Positions 1-11,219 of a stretch of 64,000 bases of DNA are shown piece by piece. The stretch covers positions 1,320,001 through 1,384,000 of the forward strand of contig NZ_LT906480.1 of the NCBI RefSeq assembly GCF_900186865.1, given 5' to 3'. The stretch is from Stenotrophomonas maltophilia. GTDB lineage: Bacteria; Pseudomonadota; Gammaproteobacteria; Xanthomonadales; Xanthomonadaceae. Positions within the stretch are counted from its first letter, which is position 1; the number at the start of each line of letters is the position of its first letter. Both the position numbers and the translations under genes were made by a program. The notes below the pieces were generated by a model. The model ran no database searches and was not told the origin of the DNA. It worked only from the letters and a program-made list of their open reading frames with translations.

Positions 1-171
1 ATTGTCGACCGTGGCCTGCGCTGCGGCCAGCGCCTGGCCCAGTACCTGCCCGCCGAACACGTACTTGGTGCCGATGTCGCGGCTCTGCCCGCGGAACAGG
101 TTGTCCTCCAGCCGCTCCAGCGTGAGCAGGTCGATCAGCTCGGAGACGACGGGTTCGGGCGTGTCGTTCAA
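1..171 (-). CDS. tesB: Acyl-CoA thioesterase II, N-terminal part (runs off left edge)
   Basis: Only about 57 N-terminal residues are present; the rest lies left of the window. The minus strand reads LNDTPEPVVSELIDLL, then LERLEDNLFRGQS, then KYVFGGQVLGQALAAA, which is the opening of TesB-type thioesterases. These hydrolyse medium and long acyl-CoA in the cytoplasm. No ATG precedes this block in frame. The start taken is a TTG at 171-169, just before NDTPEP, so the start is uncertain. A TATAAT hexamer on the minus strand (208-203) about 30 bases upstream could be its -10 box, although no good -35 is seen. Confidence 0.85.
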   Translation of the reverse strand, partial: MNDTPEPVVSELIDLLTLERLEDNLFRGQSRDIGTKYVFGGQVLGQALAAAQATVDN

Positions 172-230
172 GGGGGGCGGCCACAGCAGTGAAGAGGCCC
201 CGATTATACCGGTGCAGGCCGGCCCATCAT

Positions 231-310
231 CGGTAGTGCCGGCCGCTGGCCGGCAGCCTCATGAGCCTCCTGGGGCGCCTGCGGTTGCCGGCCAGCGGCC
301 GGCACTACCG
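231..310. repeat. SMAG-type GTAG palindrome pair (inverted dimer)
   Basis: Two GTAG-headed palindromes face each other: GGTAGTGCCGGCCGCTGG from 232 and its reverse complement ending at 310. They are separated by about 30 bases. SMAG elements are the REP family described in S. maltophilia, thought to be spread by RAYT transposases. The pair lies between the ends of two minus-strand genes. Confidence 0.85.
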
Positions 311-311
311 T

Positions 312-1088
312 TTACTTGCCCAGCCGGGCTACCAGGGCCTGCAGGGCGTTCTGTGCGTCCGGGGCGAACCAGGCCTCGACGAAGCGGTCCAGCTGGATCA
401 GGTCCGGGTGCAGCGCCTCATGCAGGTCGGCACGGGCAATCGCGCGGGTCAGCAGCATCGGCTGGCGCGGCTGCTTGAGCAGGTTCTGCAGCCAGGCAAT
501 GGCGCGTGCCACCACCAGGTCTCCCTCGGCCAGCTCATCCACCAGACCGATCTGCAGCGCCTGTTCGGCCGGCACCAGCGAACCGGTGGTCAGCAGCACA
601 CCGGCGCGGTGCACGCCCACCGCACGGCGCAGCAGGCGCTGGATGCCCTCCGGCGCGATCAGGCCGACCTGCACTTCGTTCAGGCCGATGGCATACGGCC
701 GCGACGGATCGGCGCTGCGCGCCATCACCCGGTAGTCGCAGCACAGGGCCAGCACGCAGCCACCCGCCGGGGCGTGGCCGGTGATCGCCGCGACCACCGG
801 AATGCGGCTCTCGGCCAGCGTGCGCACGGCGCCAAAGAAGGCGTTCCAGGTGTCCAACAACTTGTGCTTGTCATCGCCATGCGAGAGCAGGTGCGGCACG
901 TCCATGCCGCCGGTGAAGACGCGCTCGCTGCCCGACAGCACGATGCCATGCGCGTCTTCGGCCATGGCCAGCTCGATGGCATGGATCAGCTGCCGGCACA
1001 GTTCGGTGTCCAGTGCGTTGACCGGCGGCCGTGCCAGGCGCAGTTCGCGGATGGGGCCATGGTTGATCACCTCGATGAGCGTCGTCAT
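312..1088 (-). CDS. Enoyl-CoA hydratase/isomerase family protein (crotonase fold)
   Basis: This 258-residue protein has the crotonase layout. The segment GIVLSGSERVFTGGMDV near residue 49-65 and AAITGHAPAGGCVLALCCDY near residue 100 form the two oxyanion-hole elements. Members hydrate, isomerise or hydrolyse acyl-CoA. The usual Glu pair of true hydratases is not obvious: the second site reads NEVQVGLIAPEG, giving one acidic residue there. The exact reaction is therefore open (hydratase, isomerase or hydrolase). The ATG at 1088 was chosen because the upstream extension would overlap the divergent copper chaperone gene, whose start is only 34 bases away. Confidence 0.85.
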   Translation of the reverse strand: MTTLIEVINHGPIRELRLARPPVNALDTELCRQLIHAIELAMAEDAHGIVLSGSERVFTGGMDVPHLLSHGDDKHKLLDTWNAFFGAVRTLAESRIPVVAAITGHAPAGGCVLALCCDYRVMARSADPSRPYAIGLNEVQVGLIAPEGIQRLLRRAVGVHRAGVLLTTGSLVPAEQALQIGLVDELAEGDLVVARAIAWLQNLLKQPRQPMLLTRAIARADLHEALHPDLIQLDRFVEAWFAPDAQNALQALVARLGK

Positions 1089-1122
1089 GCTGCGGTCTCG
1101 TTGCGAAGAAGGAACCTGGGCG

Positions 1123-1569
1123 ATGATAACCAAACCATTCGTTGGCGTACTGTGGGTCCTGTGTGCGACCGCAGCATCGGCCTCGGCCGCCGAACCGGCG
1201 TGCGTCACGGTGGAGCAGGGCTGGGCGCGATTGCCTCCGAATCCGGCAATGCCGATGACCGCCGGCTACGGCGTCATCCACAATGGCTGCAGCAAGGCGG
1301 TGGCGATCACCGGCGCGACCAGCAGCAGCTTCGGTGATGTGTCGCTGCACGAGACCACGATTGTCGACGGGGTCAGCCGGATGCGCGCGATCGAGCGCCT
1401 GCCGCTGGCAGCCGGCGCGCGTGCCGAGCTCAAGCCCGGCGGCCTGCACCTGATGCTGATGCAGGGCAAGGGCGCGCTGAAGGAAGGGCAGGTGCTGCCG
1501 CTGCGGCTGCAGCTGGAAGGTGGTAGCGAAGCGAGTGCGACGTTGACCGTGCGCAAGGCCGCGCCGTAG
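1123..1569 (+). CDS. PCuAC family periplasmic copper chaperone
   Basis: 148 residues with a signal peptide (about 1-23, cleavage after ASAAEP). The copper motif H-x10-M-x21-H-x-M is exact: His76, Met87, His109, Met111. Proteins of this family carry Cu(I) in the periplasm and help build the CuA site of cytochrome oxidase, often together with Sco. Cys14 is in the signal peptide; Cys27 and Cys56 are in the mature part. The ATG at 1123 follows GAAGAAGGA. It is divergent from the enoyl-CoA hydratase gene, so the two share a 34-base control region. Confidence 0.9.
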   Translation: MITKPFVGVLWVLCATAASASAAEPACVTVEQGWARLPPNPAMPMTAGYGVIHNGCSKAVAITGATSSSFGDVSLHETTIVDGVSRMRAIERLPLAAGARAELKPGGLHLMLMQGKGALKEGQVLPLRLQLEGGSEASATLTVRKAAP

Positions 1570-1576
1570 CGGGATG

Positions 1577-1631
1577 GCAGTGCCGGCCGCTGGCCGGCAA
1601 CTCGGTATGCCGGCCAGCGGCCGGCACTACC
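1577..1631. repeat. SMAG-type palindrome pair
   Basis: An inverted pair, GCAGTGCCGGCCGCTGGCC and TGCCGGCCAGCGGCCGGCA followed by CTACC, fills the gap between convergent genes. The left copy has CAGT in place of GTAG, so one head is degenerate. Confidence 0.8.
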
Positions 1632-1639
1632 AAACAGGC

Positions 1640-2365
1640 TTACGACCAGTCGTAAGAGAACAGCACCGTGCGGCTGACCGGCTCGTACAGCATCACGATC
1701 GCGTCGGCACCGGTGGCGCACCAGTTGTAGCCGGCTACGTCGGCCACGGCGAAGAATTTGTTGCCATTGCGGGTGATGATCACCGTTTCGGCATCGTCCG
1801 CAGCATTGGGGTCATCGGCCGCCTCGGTGAAGCCCAGTTCGAAGGCTGCGGGAATCTCCGCGGTCTCGGTCCAGTTGCCGAAACCAATGGGGCCACCCAG
1901 CGTATCCAGATAATCGCGCTCGCTGGCCTCACCCTTGCCGTAGCGCGAGTAGCAGGCGAGACGGCCGTGCGTGGCATGGTAGTCGCGGGCCTTGGCGTAG
2001 CTCTCGCGCATCTGCGCGATGTGTTCCTGTGCGTCCTTGTCCTGTACCGCATCGCCGATGAAATAGCCCTCGTTGCCGAGGAAGCGCATCTGGTTGCCGG
2101 CGGTCAGTTCGAAGGCGATCCAGTTGGTGCCGGTGAAATCGTTGTGGTGTTCTTCGGTGGTCTCGCCGATGCAGCCGTCGTACGGCTCGATCGGGCACAG
2201 CATCGTTGCCACCTGGCCAGCCAGTTCCGGGCGCAGCACGCCCAGGTCGATCTTCAGCAGCGGCAGCAGGTGCTGGCCGAGCCAGGCCTGGTCGGCGGGA
2301 AAGACGTCGGTGGGGAAGGGGACCATGCCGGGCAGCAGGTCGCGCAGTTCGGTCTTGTGGATCAT
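1640..2365 (-). CDS. Uncharacterised cytoplasmic protein, 241 aa
   Basis: I do not recognise this family. The protein is acidic, has no signal peptide or membrane segment, and contains many aromatic residues (for example GYFIGDAVQDKDAQEH and RYGKGEASERDYLDTLGGP). The codon pattern matches the backbone genes around it, so it is probably a real resident gene. It is flanked on both sides by SMAG repeats. It is on the same strand as the thioesterase and uvrA, but the repeat-filled gap of about 100 bases makes co-transcription uncertain. Confidence 0.7.
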   Translation of the reverse strand: MIHKTELRDLLPGMVPFPTDVFPADQAWLGQHLLPLLKIDLGVLRPELAGQVATMLCPIEPYDGCIGETTEEHHNDFTGTNWIAFELTAGNQMRFLGNEGYFIGDAVQDKDAQEHIAQMRESYAKARDYHATHGRLACYSRYGKGEASERDYLDTLGGPIGFGNWTETAEIPAAFELGFTEAADDPNAADDAETVIITRNGNKFFAVADVAGYNWCATGADAIVMLYEPVSRTVLFSYDWS

Positions 2366-2387
2366 GTCAGTCCTTTGATCAGTGTCG

Positions 2388-2447
2388 GTCGTGCCGGCCG
2401 CTGGCCGGCAACCTCATTGCAGCCAAAGCGTGCCGACCAAGGTCGGC
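2388..2447. repeat. Two different small palindromes of the SMAG/REP type
   Basis: The first (2388-2409) is TGCCGGCCGCTGGCCGGCA. The second (2428-2447) is GTGCCGACC-AA-GGTCGGCAC. They represent two stem families placed side by side in a gap between two minus-strand genes. Confidence 0.7.
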
Positions 2448-2462
2448 ACCCACCAGGGCGCG

Positions 2463-2869
2463 TCAGGTAGAGGCGCTGCGGATCGCCTGCGGCAGCGGTG
2501 CGCTCTTGCCGGTCTGGGTATCCATCCAGACCACCACCACGTTGCCATCGGAATACAGCTTCGAATCGTCCTGCTGATCGACGATGCGGTGGCCGATGGT
2601 CACGCTGCTGTTGCCCAGGCGCTCGACGAACAGCTCGACCAGGATGTCGTTGGGCCACACGATCGGCAGCCGGTAATTGACGTTGGTCGCGGCCACCACC
2701 GGGGCGATGCGGTCGGTCATCGACACGCCGTCCACGCCCAGCATCCAGCGCACGCGCGCTTCCTCCAGGTAGGAAATGTACTTGGCGTTGTTGACGTGAC
2801 CCATGCTGTCCATGTCACGCCAGCGCACGCTGATCGGGATGCGGGCCAGGATCTTGTGTTCGCTGCTCA

Positions 2870-2870
<1 letters not shown>
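2463..2870 (-). CDS. Acyl-CoA thioesterase, 4HBT hot-dog family (YbgC-like)
   Basis: 135 residues with the 4-hydroxybenzoyl-CoA thioesterase signature: VRWRDMDSMGHVNNAKYISYLEEAR near residue 15-40, where Asp of RDMD is the usual catalytic acid and HVNN the conserved follow-on. It probably hydrolyses an acyl-CoA; the substrate cannot be read from sequence. Its ATG overlaps the uvrA stop (ATGA at 2868-2872), so it is translationally coupled to uvrA. Confidence 0.88.
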
Positions 2871-5863
<2,993 letters not shown>

Positions 5864-6005
5864 GGGGGATCCGGTTGTGGGGGCGTTGGCTGGGTGCCGG
5901 GCCAGCAGGGAACGGCAATCGGTCAGCCTACCGAGGTGACCAGATGGGGGCAATGGGCGACAATGCCAGCCCGGTGTCTCACCTTGTGAGACAGGCCGTC
6001 AGCCA

Positions 6006-6048
6006 GGGGTCAGATCCCTTTTCACGGCGTGAAAATGCTTCTGACCCC
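6006..6048. repeat. Nested inverted repeat with GGGGTCAGA arms
   Basis: The outer arms are GGGGTCAGA (6006-6014) and TCTGACCCC (6040-6048). Inside them, TTTTCAC-GGC-GTGAAAA (6019-6035) forms a second stem. It lies between the divergent uvrA and rplU genes. Its nested palindrome form resembles dispersed REP-type elements of Xanthomonadaceae (inference). Confidence 0.6.
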
Positions 6049-6085
6049 TTTCCGGTGCCGTCTCCTTCGACGTTCAGGGGTTGAC

Positions 6086-6115
6086 TTGACCCGCCCCCGC
6101 TGATCTGCGTACAAT
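6086..6115 (+). promoter_or_regulatory. Predicted sigma70 promoter of rplU-rpmA
   Basis: TTGACC (6086-6091), an 18-base spacer and TACAAT (6110-6115), placed 66 bases before the rplU start. Strong, as expected for ribosomal protein genes. Confidence 0.75.
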
Positions 6116-6180
6116 TCCGCTCCTGTCCGCCCTCGATGGCGGCAGCTCAGACCACAATAACTACAGAGGAAGGCCTGGTC

Positions 6181-6489
6181 ATGTACGCAGTACTGGTCAC
6201 CGGCGGTAAGCAATACCGCGTGGCGCAGGGCGAAAAGCTCCGCATTGAAAAGCTCGAAGTCGAAGTCGGCAGCGAGATCAAGTTTGACAACATCCTGATG
6301 CTGGGTGACAGCGACGGCGTGAAGCTGGGCGATGCGCTGAAGGGCGCTGCCGTCACCGCCAAGGTCCTGTCCCAGGGTCGTGCTGACAAGGTCCGGATCA
6401 TCAAGTTCCGTCGCCGCAAGCACCACATGAAGCGTCAGGGTCACCGTCAGTACTACACCGAAATCGAGATCACCGGCATCGCCGGCTAA
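6181..6489 (+). CDS. rplU: 50S ribosomal protein L21
   Basis: 102 residues, the normal L21 length, starting [14 protein letters not shown] and holding the basic 23S-binding stretch [16 protein letters not shown]. The ATG at 6181 follows GAGGAAGG. An in-frame upstream reading from 6136 has no family similarity and was dropped. It is the first gene of the conserved rplU-rpmA-obgE set. Confidence 0.98.
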   Translation: MYAVLVTGGKQYRVAQGEKLRIEKLEVEVGSEIKFDNILMLGDSDGVKLGDALKGAAVTAKVLSQGRADKVRIIKFRRRKHHMKRQGHRQYYTEIEITGIAG

Positions 6490-6507
6490 GCATCAGGAGA
6501 AGCAGTC

Positions 6508-6771
6508 ATGGCACATAAAAAGGGCGTAGGCTCCTCGCGCAACGGTCGCGACTCCAACCCGAAGTACCTGGGCGTCAAGATCTTCGGCGGCCAGGCCATC
6601 GAAGCCGGCAACATCATCGTGCGTCAGCGCGGCACCCAGTTCCACCCGGGCACCGGCGTTGGCCTGGGCCGTGACCACACCCTGTTCGCCCTCGTGGACG
6701 GCAAGGTGGAGTTCTCGGTCAAGGGCGCCAAGAAGCGTCGCACCGTCAGCATCGTCTCGGCCGACGCCTGA
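6508..6771 (+). CDS. rpmA: 50S ribosomal protein L27
   Basis: 87 residues beginning [16 protein letters not shown], the flexible N terminus that reaches the peptidyl transferase centre. There is no cleavable N-terminal extension of the Firmicutes kind. It lies 18 bases after rplU with GGAGAAG as ribosome site. A strong terminator follows, so rplU-rpmA can end separately from obgE. Confidence 0.98.
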   Translation: MAHKKGVGSSRNGRDSNPKYLGVKIFGGQAIEAGNIIVRQRGTQFHPGTGVGLGRDHTLFALVDGKVEFSVKGAKKRRTVSIVSADA

Positions 6772-6820
6772 TCCAGGCATCGCCGGCGCCCGTGCCTCGG
6801 CATGGGGGTGCTGCATGAAG

Positions 6821-6844
6821 AGCCCCGCTTCGGCGGGGCTTTTC
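6821..6844 (+). terminator. Rho-independent terminator after rpmA
   Basis: AGCCCCGC-TTCG-GCGGGGCT followed by TTT: a perfect 8-bp stem with a UUCG tetraloop. Confidence 0.92.
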
Positions 6845-6855
6845 GTTAGAGTTGA

Positions 6856-8001
<1,146 letters not shown>

Positions 8002-8020
8002 AGTCGACTGTCAGTCGACT
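8002..8020. repeat. GTAG-headed palindrome of a second stem family
   Basis: AGTCGACTG-T-CAGTCGACT directly follows the obgE stop. The preceding bases AGTAG supply the GTAG head, so the obgE stop codon lies inside the element. Confidence 0.65.
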
Positions 8021-8029
8021 GGCGTTGGC

Positions 8030-8055
8030 AAAAACCCGGCTTCGGCCGGGTTTTT
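8030..8055 (+). terminator. Terminator after obgE
   Basis: AAAAACCCGGC-TTCG-GCCGGGTTTTT, a perfect GC stem with a T tail and an A run on the other side, so it may work in both directions. Confidence 0.9.
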
Positions 8056-8062
8056 CATTTTC

Positions 8063-8122
8063 CGGTAGTGCCGGCCGCTGGCCGGCATTCCTCGGGGTTG
8101 CCGACCAGCGGCCGGCACTACC
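8063..8122. repeat. SMAG-type palindrome pair
   Basis: GGTAGTGCCGGCCGCTGGCC from 8064 and the inverted copy GACCAGCGGCCGGCACTACC ending at 8122. The pair lies between the terminators of the convergent obgE and rpsT genes. Confidence 0.85.
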
Positions 8123-8136
8123 GGATCGCTGGCAAC

Positions 8137-8160
8137 AAAAAACCCGGCCGGGGCCGGGTT
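8137..8160 (-). terminator. Terminator of rpsT
   Basis: On the minus strand: AACCCGGCC-CC-GGCCGGGTT followed by TTTT, just downstream of rpsT. Confidence 0.88.
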
Positions 8161-8204
8161 CTTGTCTGCTGCCCGGCCCCGGAGGGCAGGACGGCAACGC
8201 CGGA

Positions 8205-8474
8205 TCAGGCGGCCTTGAGGGCCTTGATGCGGTCGTTCAGGCGGCTCTTGTGGCGAGCAGCCTTGTTCTTGTGGATCAGGCCACGCGCGCTGAAGCGATC
8301 CAGGATCGGCTGGGCAACGGCGAAGGCGGCTTCGGCGCCGGCGGCATCGTTGGCGTCCAGCGCCTTGATCACTTTCTTGACAGCGGTGCGCAGCATCGAG
8401 CGCTGAGCCACGTTGCGCGCGTTGCGCACGACGGTCTGCTTGGCGCGCTTCTTGGCGGACTTGATATTGGCCAC
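8205..8474 (-). CDS. rpsT: 30S ribosomal protein S20
   Basis: 89 residues, starting [18 protein letters not shown] and ending [12 protein letters not shown]; length and basic helical character fit S20. It is a single-gene unit divergent from murJ, with its own promoter and terminator, which is the usual arrangement. Confidence 0.97.
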   Translation of the reverse strand: MANIKSAKKRAKQTVVRNARNVAQRSMLRTAVKKVIKALDANDAAGAEAAFAVAQPILDRFSARGLIHKNKAARHKSRLNDRIKALKAA

Positions 8475-8523
8475 GGTGGTGGTTTCCTGAAAAAATCGGT
8501 GTTATGGGAACAGCAAGCTAGCT

Positions 8524-8552
8524 AGTATGATGGCGTAAGAAATGCACGTCAA
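8524..8552 (-). promoter_or_regulatory. Predicted sigma70 promoter of rpsT
   Basis: On the minus strand TTGACG (8552-8547), a 17-base spacer and CATACT (8529-8524). The spacing is ideal and the site lies about 50 bases before the rpsT start. Confidence 0.7.
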
Positions 8553-8576
8553 GTCGATTGTCAAGAGGGACGCTGA

Positions 8577-10196
8577 GTGAGTTCACCCAAGTTGTTGCGG
8601 GGCCTGCTGTCGTTCAGCAGCATGACCATGGTCTCGCGCGTTCTCGGACTTGTCCGGGACTTCGTGGTGACCACCACGTTCGGCACCAACGCCATCACTG
8701 ATGCTTTCTGGGTCGCCTTCAGGGTACCCAATTTCCTGCGGCGTTTGTTCGCCGAAGGCTCTTTCGCCACCGCTTTCGTGCCCGTGTTCACGGAAGTGAA
8801 GGAGACCCGCAGCCACGCCGAGCTGCGTGAACTGATGGCCCGCACCGCCGGCACCCTGGGCGGGGTGCTGATGCTGGTCACTGCGCTGGCGCTGATCTTC
8901 GCGCCGCAGCTGGCCTCGGTCTTCTCCAGTGGCGTTGATACCGATCCGGTCAAGCAGGGCCTGCTGGTCGACCTGTTCCGCCTGACCTTCCCGTTCCTGT
9001 TGTTCGTGTCGCTGACCGCCCTGGCCGGCGGCGCGCTGAACAGCTTCCAGCGCTTCGCCATGCCGGCGCTGACCCCGGTCATCCTCAACCTGTGCATGAT
9101 CGCCGGCGCGCTGTGGCTGGCCCCGCGGCTGGGCGGCACCCCGGAAAAGCAGATCCTGGCGCTGGGCTGGGCGGTACTGGCTGCCGGCATCCTGCAGCTG
9201 CTGTTCCAGCTGCCCTCGCTGAAGGGCATCAACCTGCTGACCCTGCCGCGCTGGGGCTGGAGCCATCCGGGCGTGCGCAAGGTGATGACGCTGATGGTGC
9301 CGACCCTGTTCGGTTCCTCGGTGGCGCAGATCAACCTGCTGCTGGACACCGTCATCGCGGCCAAGCTGACCGATGGCTCGCAGTCCTGGCTGTCGCTGGC
9401 CGACCGCTTCCTGGAGCTGCCGCTGGGCGTGTTCGGCGTGGCGCTGGGCACGGTGATCCTGCCGGCGCTGGCCCGTCACCACGTCAGCACCGACCGCGAA
9501 GGCTTCTCGCGCTCGCTGGACTGGGGCCTGCGCATGACCCTGCTGATCTCGGTGCCGGCCATGCTGGGCCTGCTGCTGCTGGCCGAACCGCTGATCGCGA
9601 CCATCTTCCAGCACGGCCAGTTCAGTGCCTTCGATACCCGCATGACCGCGCTGTCGGTGTACGGCCTGAGTTTCGGCCTGCCGGCGTTCGCCCTGCTGAA
9701 GGTGGTGTTGCCGGCGTTCTACGCACGCCAGGACACCAAGACCCCGGTGCGCGCGGGTGTGGCCGCGCTGGTGGCCAACATGGTGTTCAACTTCGCCCTG
9801 CTGGCGGTGCTGTACCAGGTCATGGTGCCGGACGAGCTGAAGGCGCAGGGCGTGATGGCGGCCATCGGCAAGCAGCCGGGCCTGCATCTGGCACTGGGCA
9901 TTGCCAGCGCGCTGTCCAGTTACCTGAACCTGGGCCTGCTGTGGTACTGGCTGGGCAAGACCGACGTCTACCAGCGCCGGCCGGGCTGGGGCGGCTATCT
10001 GCTGCGACTGCTGCTGGCCTGTGCGGCCATGGTTGGTGTGCTGCTGGCCCTGCTGCACTGGCTGCCGGGCTTCTCGGCGATGAGCGTGTGGGAGCGGATC
10101 GGCAGCCTGTCGCTGCTGGTCGGCGGTGGCGGTGTCACCTACGCGGTAGCCATGCTGGCGATGGGCTTCCGCCCGCGCGATCTGCGTGGGCATTGA
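8577..10196 (+). CDS. murJ: Lipid II flippase MurJ (MviN)
   Basis: 539 residues with about 14 hydrophobic segments. It opens LLRGLLSFSSMTMVSRVLGLVRD and continues TDAFWVAFRVPNFLRRLFAEGSFATAFVPVF, the family hallmark with its conserved Arg residues. It flips lipid II across the inner membrane for peptidoglycan synthesis. The start is GTG at 8577 after AGAGGGA. It heads the series murJ-ribF-ileS-lspA-ispH. Confidence 0.96.
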   Translation: MSSPKLLRGLLSFSSMTMVSRVLGLVRDFVVTTTFGTNAITDAFWVAFRVPNFLRRLFAEGSFATAFVPVFTEVKETRSHAELRELMARTAGTLGGVLMLVTALALIFAPQLASVFSSGVDTDPVKQGLLVDLFRLTFPFLLFVSLTALAGGALNSFQRFAMPALTPVILNLCMIAGALWLAPRLGGTPEKQILALGWAVLAAGILQLLFQLPSLKGINLLTLPRWGWSHPGVRKVMTLMVPTLFGSSVAQINLLLDTVIAAKLTDGSQSWLSLADRFLELPLGVFGVALGTVILPALARHHVSTDREGFSRSLDWGLRMTLLISVPAMLGLLLLAEPLIATIFQHGQFSAFDTRMTALSVYGLSFGLPAFALLKVVLPAFYARQDTKTPVRAGVAALVANMVFNFALLAVLYQVMVPDELKAQGVMAAIGKQPGLHLALGIASALSSYLNLGLLWYWLGKTDVYQRRPGWGGYLLRLLLACAAMVGVLLALLHWLPGFSAMSVWERIGSLSLLVGGGGVTYAVAMLAMGFRPRDLRGH

Positions 10197-10271
10197 TCGC
10201 GGCTTGTGGCGGCTATACTTCAGGGTTACACCATTGAAGCGGCGGCCCCGGTCGGGCCGGAACGAGAGTTG

Positions 10272-11219
10272 ATGAGCAGGCTGTTCAGAAGCGTCGAGGG
10301 CGGGGAGCTGTTCCCCAACGGAAGCGTGGTCTGTATCGGTGCATTCGACGGCCTCCACCTGGGCCATCGTGCGCTGGTCCGCCACGCGGTTGCCCGCGCG
10401 CGCGCCTTGGGCGTGGCCGCCGTGGCCGTGGCGTTCGAGCCGCTGCCGCGTGAGTTCTTCGCACAGGGCACACCGCCGCCGCGGCTGACCCTGGCGCGCA
10501 GCAAGGTCGAGATCCTGCGCGAGCTCGGTGTCGATGCGGTCGGCCTGCTGCGATTCGACGCGGCGATGGCAGCGATGCCGGCCGAGACCTTCGTGCGCCA
10601 GTTGCTGGTCAAGCGCCTGAGTGCGCGTGAGGTCTGGATCGGCCCGGAGTTCTGCTTCGGCAACCGCCGCCGCGGCGACCTGGCCCTGCTGCAGAAAATG
10701 GGTGCCGAACTGGGTTTCACTGCGGGCGAAATTGAAGCGGTCGACCTGCATGGCGAACGCATTTCCAGCACCCGCATCCGCCAGCTGCTGCAGCAGGGCG
10801 ACTTCGCCCGTGCCAACGACCTGCTGGGCCGTCCGTACGCGATCAGCGGCCGGGTGGTGCGCGGGCGCCAGCTCGGCCGTACGCTGGGCTTCCCCACCGC
10901 CAACCTGCGGTTCCCGAAGACCCCGGCGCTGTCGGGCATCTACGCGACCTGGGTGCATGGCGTGTTCGACCAGCCGTGGCCGTCGGTGTCCAGCTTCGGC
11001 ACCCGCCCGACGGTGGAGGGCGTGGAGCCGCTGCTGGAAGCCCACCTGTTCGATTTCCAGGGCGACCTGTACGGGCGCCACATCGACGTGGAGTTCGTCG
11101 CCAAGCTGCGCGACGAAGAGAAATTCAATGATCTGGCGGCCCTGACCGACCAGATGCACCGCGACGCCGAACAGGCGCGCGCCATCCTTTCCGAACATAG
11201 ATTGCGAGCCACTGCGTGA
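10272..11219 (+). CDS. ribF: Bifunctional riboflavin kinase / FAD synthetase
   Basis: 315 residues. The N-terminal FMN adenylyltransferase domain has [12 protein letters not shown] (HxGH-like nucleotidyl motif) and [10 protein letters not shown]. The C-terminal flavokinase domain has [11 protein letters not shown] and the FGTRPT segment. It makes FMN and FAD in the cytoplasm. The ATG at 10272 was chosen over an upstream reading with no similarity. Its stop overlaps the ileS GTG (GTGA at 11216-11219), so the two are translationally coupled. A TATACT hexamer at 10212 may give it an extra promoter. Confidence 0.96.
   Translation: MSRLFRSVEGGELFPNGSVVCIGAFDGLHLGHRALVRHAVARARALGVAAVAVAFEPLPREFFAQGTPPPRLTLARSKVEILRELGVDAVGLLRFDAAMAAMPAETFVRQLLVKRLSAREVWIGPEFCFGNRRRGDLALLQKMGAELGFTAGEIEAVDLHGERISSTRIRQLLQQGDFARANDLLGRPYAISGRVVRGRQLGRTLGFPTANLRFPKTPALSGIYATWVHGVFDQPWPSVSSFGTRPTVEGVEPLLEAHLFDFQGDLYGRHIDVEFVAKLRDEEKFNDLAALTDQMHRDAEQARAILSEHRLRATA

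Noticed and set aside
8583..11198. Minus-strand frame of 871 codons over murJ and ribF
   Set aside because: Antisense shadow of two clear genes; composition is Gln/His/Arg-rich with no domain.
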